From contig CM037467.1 of the NCBI GenBank assembly GCA_021014325.1, forward strand, positions 1,612,001-1,676,000: a stretch of 64,000 bases of DNA, written 5' to 3'. The notes below the pieces were generated by a model. That model did no database searches. It worked only from the letters and a program-made list of their open reading frames with translations, and was not told where the DNA came from. Below, piece by piece: positions 44,701 to 53,700 of this stretch. Numbering within the stretch: position 1 is the stretch's first letter; each line of letters starts with the position of its first letter. Source of the stretch: Plazaster borealis. Its lineage: Eukaryota > Echinodermata > Asteroidea > Forcipulatida > Labidiasteridae. The translations under genes and the position numbers were made by a program.

Positions 44701-47700
44701 ATGTTTCTTTGAAGTGCAGGGACAAATTGCTTTGATTTGGAATTATAAAAATATACGCAGAGCTGCCAACTCTCCCTGATTCTGCAGAAGGTTCCCTGAA
44801 AATAAACCAATCTTTCCATGTTCTGATGAAAAAATGTGACAATCTCCATGATTATAGAAACCTTTTCCCTGTTATGTTGAATGTAATTCTAAATATCTCC
44901 CTGATTGTTGTACAAAATCTCCCTGATTACAAGAGGCAAATGTTGGCAGCTCTGATATCAAATCAATGTTGGGTTTATCCCACATTTTTTTCAGGATAAA
45001 ATAAAAAGTATAATTATTATTAATTATAGGCCTAGTATGTGATTGAACACACAAAATTAAAAAAGTTCTACAGATATCGAGCAAACTCGGACATGAATGT
45101 ATTTCGGCTGAAACTGGTGTTTTTAATTTTTCTTGCAGTATCTGAAGAATGTATTGTATCAATACATGATGGGAAGAGAAACCAAGGTAAATAAATTTTC
45201 TTTGTAACGGCGAGTAAACTCCAATGTAAAACAAAAGTATGATTTGGGGTTGAACAAAGAAAAATTGACTTAAGCGGGATTTGAACCAATGACCTCCGAT
45301 TTAATAGCTTTACCAACAACGCTATCTAACCCTATGTTGGCGGTCTCCCTATTTTGTCAATATCATTGTGCCGCCAAAATAGGGCTAGAAGCACCGGCAC
45401 TTTTAACCGGAGGTCGTTGGTTCAAATCCCGCTCCTATCAGTTTTTCTTTGTTCAACTCCCAAATCATTTTAATTTTACCGTCAGTTTCTTTGTGGCCTA
45501 AACCTTGATAATTGAAATAAAAAAAAGTTGCATCCCCTTAAGGTGATGTGACTAAGGTAAACTTGGGTGTGAGCCCTGGCTACACGGCAGTTACAGGTTG
45601 AATGGCTTCTGACTGGCACCCCCCGAACAAAGATACCGACAAAATAGGGAGACCACCAACATAGGGCTAGATAGCTCAGTTGGTAGAGTGCCGGCCTGTT
45701 AAACCAGAGGTTGTTTGTTCAAATCCCGCTCTTGTAAATTTTTCTTTGTTTAACAACCCCCCCCCAAAAAAAAAGTTTTTTAAATACGAGCCTGGTTCCA
45801 ATTAAACTCCATAATCATCCCTTCTTCATTTTGATTTTCTCTCCAGACAATGGCTAAAGTTATAGCTGCTGTTGTGAAATTCTCCAAGGAGCAAACAAAT
45901 GAGATTCTGATCCGTGAAGATCAAAAACAGACAAACTTGGTAAGACACTCCTAAGATAAGATTTAAAAACCATGTACCAAACAACGTGCTTGGATAACAA
46001 CTGCAGACAGTTTTTTTGTCAGTGGAATTTTTCGTGATGATACATTGTAAATCAGAATGATTTACCGTAAATCAAATTTGACAATTCATTAAACTCAAAC
46101 AGTGAGGGGAGTAACTGCGAACCCAGACTTATTTGTTTTGGAAATCATTGATTTCATTTCTGGTCAAACGAAATGCCCCAATAAGCCATTTGCAAGTTTG
46201 ATTTGAAAAATGAGCAGGATACCAGTCACAGATGGTAAATCTGACATGGTAGTTTGGCTGGTAACCTTATTCTGGTGAGCATAATTTTGCTGTGCTGAGC
46301 TGCTTTTTGTGGTTAAGCAGCTCTATCTGGGCCCAATTTCATAGAGCTACTTAAGCAGAAAATATTGCTTAACAATTTTTTGCTTAGCATACATGAGCAG
46401 GATACCAGTCACAAATTGTACATGTGACATGATAGTTTGGCTGGTAACCTTATTCTGGTAAGCATCATTTTGTTGTGTGAGCTACTTTTTGTGCTTAGCA
46501 GCTCTATGTAATTGGGCACAGGTCTTTAGCTACAATGCCTTTGCCCAAATTGCTTAATTGCATTTAAACTTTTTATTTCTGGATGACTGGGGAAAAACAT
46601 TTTTTTTAAATGCTTTCCAGTTTCCACTTAAAAGTGTCAAAAGACACCCAGCATCCCACTTACTAAATTCATATACATAATTACTACCATATAAATAATA
46701 CCTTTTTCGTATAGAAGGACAACAAGTACAGGCCTGGAATTTCATCTTTGAGAGGGCAAGGCCATTTTCATTTTTGCAAAGGGCGCTTCCATTGGGAAAT
46801 CTTAAAGTCTATGGGAAAGTTTTGAAGGGGCACCAAGGCCAAGACCAGGGGTAACCGTGTAATTCCAGGTCTGCAAGTAATTAATCTGCTAAAATATCAT
46901 CAGCATGAAAGACTTAAACGTACGGTTTGTAATGGTAATAAAATAAATATTATAAAAGCATAAAAACTGACAGTAGCAGGCAACAGAGAGTTGATAGTAT
47001 AAAAATAATTGTGAACGACTCTCTGAGACGTAGTTTTTTTTTTTTGAGAAAGGAGTAATAAAATAAAAAAAAAAAAACTTTCTTGCTTTTAGTTTTTATA
47101 TCTGTAGCACAAAGCACACAACATACAACACAAGGGTGTTTTTCTTTCATCATTTTTCGCGCGACTGACCAATTGAGCCCAAATTTTCACAGGCTTGTTA
47201 TTTTATGCATATGTTGGGATACATCAAGTGAGAACACTGGTCTTTGACAATTACCAAACGTGTACGATGCCTTTAACACTGACTTTAATTTCAACGAGCA
47301 ACAAAGCAGTAAGGGGATTCAAATTCATCAGACTCATTGTCAAATATCGTCCAGCCGGAACTAAACCATTTTATTCTTCCAAACTTTTCAACACCTCCCC
47401 AATATCTTCTTCAGCTCTTTTACTCCCGTATTCTTCTTAACTCTTTATAAACATGACCAGATAATTTAAAAACCTGCACCTACAGCTAACTCACAGCTAA
47501 CCACTGAGTCATAGCATTCATTTTACTGACAGAAGTCTGTTTCAGATGTACGTTTATGAACACTTTTAGTGAAGCGAGTCAGTCGCCGAGTTGTGCGTCG
47601 GTTTTTTCCTATGCCATGAGGAGTTTTTCTTTGGGGCCCCCCTTGGGTTTTCCTCCCTCCGGAAAAAATCAAACTCTTTTTGATCTCTGGCTGTGCTCTG

Positions 47701-50700
47701 TGTTCATATATGGGTTGATGGCTGGCTGTTAAAGGCGCCCTCGCATGCCTACTGCTCGAACACGTGGTAGCCGCTTCCTTCGCAATTCAGCTTCTGAGCT
47801 GTGGGTAAAGGATGATTAGCCTCCCAAATTATCATTATGATTATTATACAAGGTGGTTTAAAAAAAGGCGTACCCACTCTTGACAGCCATTTTCACCTAC
47901 TCACTTATAAGCTTTTACAATTATTTTTGTATTTTATGAAAGTGGTGAATGTTGAGCATGAGTGGTGAACAAGTCTAAGAAATCAGATAATTTTTGTAAA
48001 AAATATGGTAGTTTAAAGGTATCATGTGCAAAACTGATTTTATGTAGTGCTTATTTATTATTAAAAAGATTACAAAAGAGATGAAGCTATCGTTGGTGTG
48101 TTTGCAGAAGTATTAGTCAAGCAGAGATAAGAAACCTCCGTGGATAAATCAACTACCATATTTTGAAAACAAAATAACTGGTTTCTTAGATTTTTTCACC
48201 ACTTATGTCACCACTTACAAAAATAATTGTTAAAAGCTTATGAGTACGTAGGTGAAAATGGCTGTCAAAAGTGGGTACACTTTTTTGTTATTCACCCTGT
48301 GTAGTATGATGGGTTGGGGTGTAACGTTCCAGGGACTTTGTCCTAACAGACTGACAGTGACACGCGTTGTCGATCATCTAAACCATCTGACAGGCTTCTG
48401 CTAACCGCTGTTACTTTCCAGACCACCCCATCTTGCTCACCATGCGCAAAAAAACAAACCCCTTGTTTTATGAGTTTTCTTGCTGCCGGGTTCACCTCGC
48501 CTTTTTAATTTCAGTTTGTTTTTGACTTGTTGTTAATCCATGTTCTAGTTCTTCTCCGCGCCAGTGTGACGCAAGCACACAAGATGGCTCATTAACAAGG
48601 GTAGGCCCCGGACCATGTATAAATACCCGTCATTGTTGCTTTTTTTGGTTTTGCTTCAGTGTCGGTTTCAATGGCGTATCAATTTTTGGTTTTAAAGGGA
48701 GTGTACACCTTGGATTAAATGTTTGCAGATAAACTTGACCTCAATCAAGACACAATTTTATAAACAAAAATGGTTACTCATCTCACAGCTAAACATAATA
48801 AGAAGTGAATTGACTCAAACGTTAATGCCTTCTAAAGTCAAATCACTCAAGATGCTCTACCATAATTGATTTGTCCTTCGGATGGGACATTAAGCCGTAG
48901 GTCCCGTGTACTAGGATTGGTAGTGCACGTAAAAGAACCCAGAACACTTATTGTGGAAGGGAGTTAAGCTCGGTGTTTCTGGTCCACATAGCAAGCACCA
49001 TTGTTTACAGGTTTCCTCAGGCTTGCGAGCTACAGTGATTAAGTTCACTTATGAGGCATCCTTGGTTTCATTACCAGACGTTTATAATAATAATAATAAT
49101 AGTTATAATAATAGTAATGTAGTTTGCAAAAGTCTGATTGGTGTACACCCCCTTTTATTTGGTCAAGTTGAATCAGCATTGCGTTGTCCTCTTGTGTGCA
49201 TGGCCTGGTGAAATTGATTGTAGCCACATTAGGCCACATAAAATAAACAAATTGTTGCTCGTCTTTTTTTGGTGGAAAGTTGGGGTGGGAGGGCGGTTTT
49301 TTTTGGGGGGGGGGGGTTTTGGACATGGCAAAATATGAAATAAAGAATAAAGAAATTATCACAATCACTATAAAACAGAGGGTTTGTGTGATTTTGATGT
49401 TTTAATTGTTTTGTTAAACCCATTCTTAGATGACATTTTCTGTAAACATTTTCAAAAAACTGAAATGCAGAAAATATTTGGAGAACTGTTCTTGTTTTTG
49501 CCCCCCCCCCCCCCCAAAAAAAAAAATGGGGTCGGGGGGTTTCATAGGGTCGGGCGGGAGGATCAACATTTTTTTGTTTTTATGTGGCCTTATCTTCGGA
49601 ACAACAGCACTGTATCACTACTACTAAAATGAGTGACTTAGCTCAACAAGACAAATATTTAAGCTTTATGTGATATGCCACCTCTAGACAAAATCGATCC
49701 GGGGCATATATTTTTTTCAACTATTTTACTTGGAAATTTTTAAAAGGTGTAAATACGAGTTAAAGGTATTATACAGGATTGGTAGAGTTGAAAAGTTAGT
49801 CACAGACAGTGTTCATATTTTGTGTGATCAACCATATACATGGAATAAAAACCTGTGAAAATTTGGGCTTAATCCGTTGTGTGTGTCAGCATGTAAACAC
49901 ATTGTCTTTAATTTGGGTTGTAACAACCGAAATCAGCTGTTGCGTTTTGGGGGGTTTTTTTTGGTTGGTTTGGGGGTTTTCAGATACAGTTTTCTCGAAT
50001 ATGACTTCATTTCAGAGGGTAATATTTCACAGAAAAAGTAGTTCTCGCTGAGATTGAACCAGTAGCTTCAGCACACCCATGTTTCTTATTTCAGAATTAA
50101 TCTCAGAGCATTCTGAGCACTTTCAAAAAAAATAGTCTCTAAACTCGCTGAGATTGAACCAGTAGTTTCAGCACACCCATGTTTCTCAGTACATAATTGA
50201 TCTCAGAGCATTCTGAGCAGTATGAACTTCATAATCAGTAAGCTTTCAGACTAAAATTTAACAATGATGTCGTTTATTACTACCAATCCTGTATAATATC
50301 TTTAAGTGGGTAGAATCTGCTCAGTTTGGCAAAAAAAAATCGTTTTAAGGAGTGGCCTCATTCCAAGTAAAAAAACTTCAGTTCTATGTAACTTGCAACC
50401 CTCACAAAAACTGAGGTGAGCTTATATTATTAGAAGAGTATCAAAGATTGATGTATACATCTCTCCAACTCCCCAGGGATTAGAAGAAAACTATTTGTCA
50501 ACATTTTGCTTTCAATTATTGATCTGTTTTCACGGGGATTGCAAAAATGCTTTTGGGTAGTGTGTTTTTTGTTGTAAGTTTTGGCAATACATTGGTGACG
50601 TTTAAAGGAGCACATTGCCTTCGGATTGGGCACTTTGGGCTATAAAAAGCGTTTGTTATGAAATGAATATGGTTGGAAAGATGTTCAAAAGTAGAATTTA

Positions 50701-53700
50701 ATGATTCACTCAAATATCCCTCACAATTGTGTGTCTTTTACTTTGAGAGCTAACACGGTCCGTACTTTCATGGAGTCAAAAAATTTGGTTCTACAAAATG
50801 GCCGACCGTGTTAGTTCACGAAGTAAAAGGAAAACCACACAATTCCGAGGGATTTGTGTGATCATTATATTCAACTTTTAAAACGTCTTTCCAACCATAA
50901 TTTCATCACAAACGCTTGTTACAGCCCAAAGCGCCCAATCCGAATGCAATGTGCTTCTTTAAGTGACATTCTCAAAATTATGTTTGCATGCATGGCACCA
51001 CATAACTTATATTGAGTTGTACCTGGCAATGATAAGTTCAGAAAAAAAAATGAAATGCTCATCTACAATTTTCAGACTCTAAAGTGGCACTCACGTACTC
51101 ATGGAAAACTGATACTAAAATACTGCTGGATACCTAACATATTTTCCTTTTATTTCAACCTCCATCTCATCCTTAACAATTCCCCCCTCCACCCCCACCG
51201 TCTTTCTCAATGACCACACCCACCCATCTCTTTGATCCCTGTAGCAACTTAGTAGTTCTGTAGTTGGCGAACGTCTGTGTCATTATGACATGTAAGTCAT
51301 ACTGTTGTTGTTTATGTATGCAACTTTTGTCGGAACCAATGTACCTCATGGATCGCAGCACATTGTATGTGTTTTGAGTAAACTTGTCTTGGTGAACAGT
51401 CACTGGAATTTGGAACTTTTAAATGTTCTGCTTATGGTTATTTTCTAGGGGATGAAACTTACCCGAGATCAAAAAGTATTTTTCCATTTTACAGTATAAC
51501 TTATAGAAGATGTTAAACCACAATCAACTCTTCTCAAATAATGTTTGTAAAGGGATTGTATACGTTTGGTAATTGGAACCCACTGTTTGTTTCAATCCTA
51601 CACAGTTGTAGATATATACCGTAAAACTAACCTGTGAAAATTTCATTTCAAAAGGTGGTAGCGTTTTTGAGATATTGCCGAAAATCTGGAACGGTTATGT
51701 CTGAGCAGGAAGAATAATCTGCAATTGGGATAAACAATCTGAGAATTGTTACTGCAGTAACGCTTCTCAGATTCAAATTTTTAGGGATAAAAAGTGATAT
51801 CTTTTTCCTTTACCGCAGTACTTCGAAGTGAAAAGTTTCTCAAAATGCCTTATACTATCCAAAGCTGCTGTACTTCTTACCAAGTCATTACCAAACGTAT
51901 ACAGATCCTTTAAAGCTTGGGTGTATTTTTGAGCGGTCATCTTAAATAACTACAAATTAGTAGTTGTTTCGTCTTTACCAAATCGTTCCTCCCTTTTGTT
52001 TGAATCGCCCATCATTTTATTTGCAAAAAAGCCAAGTTTGTTTGAGTCAATCAGTAAAGAGAGCTGTGGATCTTATAATTGGGGAATGAATCTCAGTGCC
52101 ATTTACTGCGTTCTCCCTTAACTGCAGTCTGCTGGCCAAATGCCAGTTAAAACACCTGAGGACCAGGCAAAATTCAATGCAACTTGTCCAGATGGCTAGT
52201 TCAGTGTTGAAAAGCATTCCTATTTAATTTGAATTATGGACTAGTGAAAAAGCTGGTGGACTAGTGAAATGACAAGCTGACTGGTCCTGCTGGCTAGACA
52301 CTGAAAAGTTTTAATGAACCATGATTGGTTCCTGGTGTTGAAACAGGAATCATGTTGGGGGTTTGGGGGTTTTTTGTTTTTTTATTCTTTGGACAATACA
52401 ATATTACGAGCAGAAGCCGTCCAGGGGAAGGCAAAGGACAAAACAATTTCATCAAAAAATATTTACCCTCCCAGACCATGCTCATTTAAAAGATTAAAAA
52501 TTAATATTGTATAATTCACAAAAATCTAAAATTGTAGTGAAAAGTAAAACAAAAAATGGCAAGTACAATAATGTTAGAGGAAACTGCACCATGGCAGGTT
52601 CTTGCTTTGTTAAAAGGGATTTTACTGTAGCTTCTTTCTGTACATCTGGGCCCAATTTCATAGAGCTGCTTAAACTCAACAAGAAGCTAAGCTCAACAAA
52701 ATGATGCTTACCAGAATATGGTTACCAGCCAAACTACCATGTCGCATGTACAATCTGTGACTGGTATCCTGCTCATTTCTGCTAAGCAGAAATTTGTTAA
52801 GCAATATTTTGTGCTTAAGCAGCTCTATGAAATTGTCCTGATATATGAAATTCCCATGTGAAAAACAGTTTGTAAAGCATGCTGGCTGAACACCGTAAAG
52901 ACTTATCATAATTGTATGCTCGAGATTTTTACCGTGAAACAAATAACCAGTCGTGTGGATTCATTTTCAGATTGCTGTTTTTGTTCAATCCGGCCGCTTG
53001 CTGTCTGGTTTAATTTTCTGCATTCCTGCTCTTAACACAACCAACTAATCCATTTATATTGCATTTTTTTCTTTATGTTCCTACTCGTATATATATAGGA
53101 AAGCTGATATGCTACCTCTACATTAAATGCTGTTTTATGTACATGTACGTAGTAAACCTATTTATGCCAGTTATTATTTTCCCATCGAAGATTCATTCCA
53201 CAGCTGACTATAATTTATGAAATGTTTTTGGTTTCGGTTTTTAAGTGGGTTGCATGCAGCAAAATTTCAACAACATTTTCTCCTGCAAGCACACATATGC
53301 ACAATGTTTCAAATACATCACCTTTAATAAAATCCATCAGTTTTCATTCTATCCAAATTATATTTTTCAATGCTCCTTTATTTTCATCGTTCAAAGCAGT
53401 TTTAAAAGCCTGTTGCATAAAAGCTGTTGTGGCAACTTCATAGTCCATACTCATGTACGTAAGGTTGGGTCGCTTTATGGTGTTTTGTTTTCTTTTTCAA
53501 ATTCGTTTATCGAATGGAATGCAATTGTATTGTTGATAAATATTTTGTTTTACCCATATACTAATGGATGTGTGTAAAGCCTTCTATTCTCGGTACTTAA
53601 CCAATTTTTTTGGAGAAAAAAAACTCCACAGACATATTACTCAGGTGGGATTAGAACCCCAACCTTTGCCACTCTAGAGCTGCCACTCAGAGCTGCCAAC

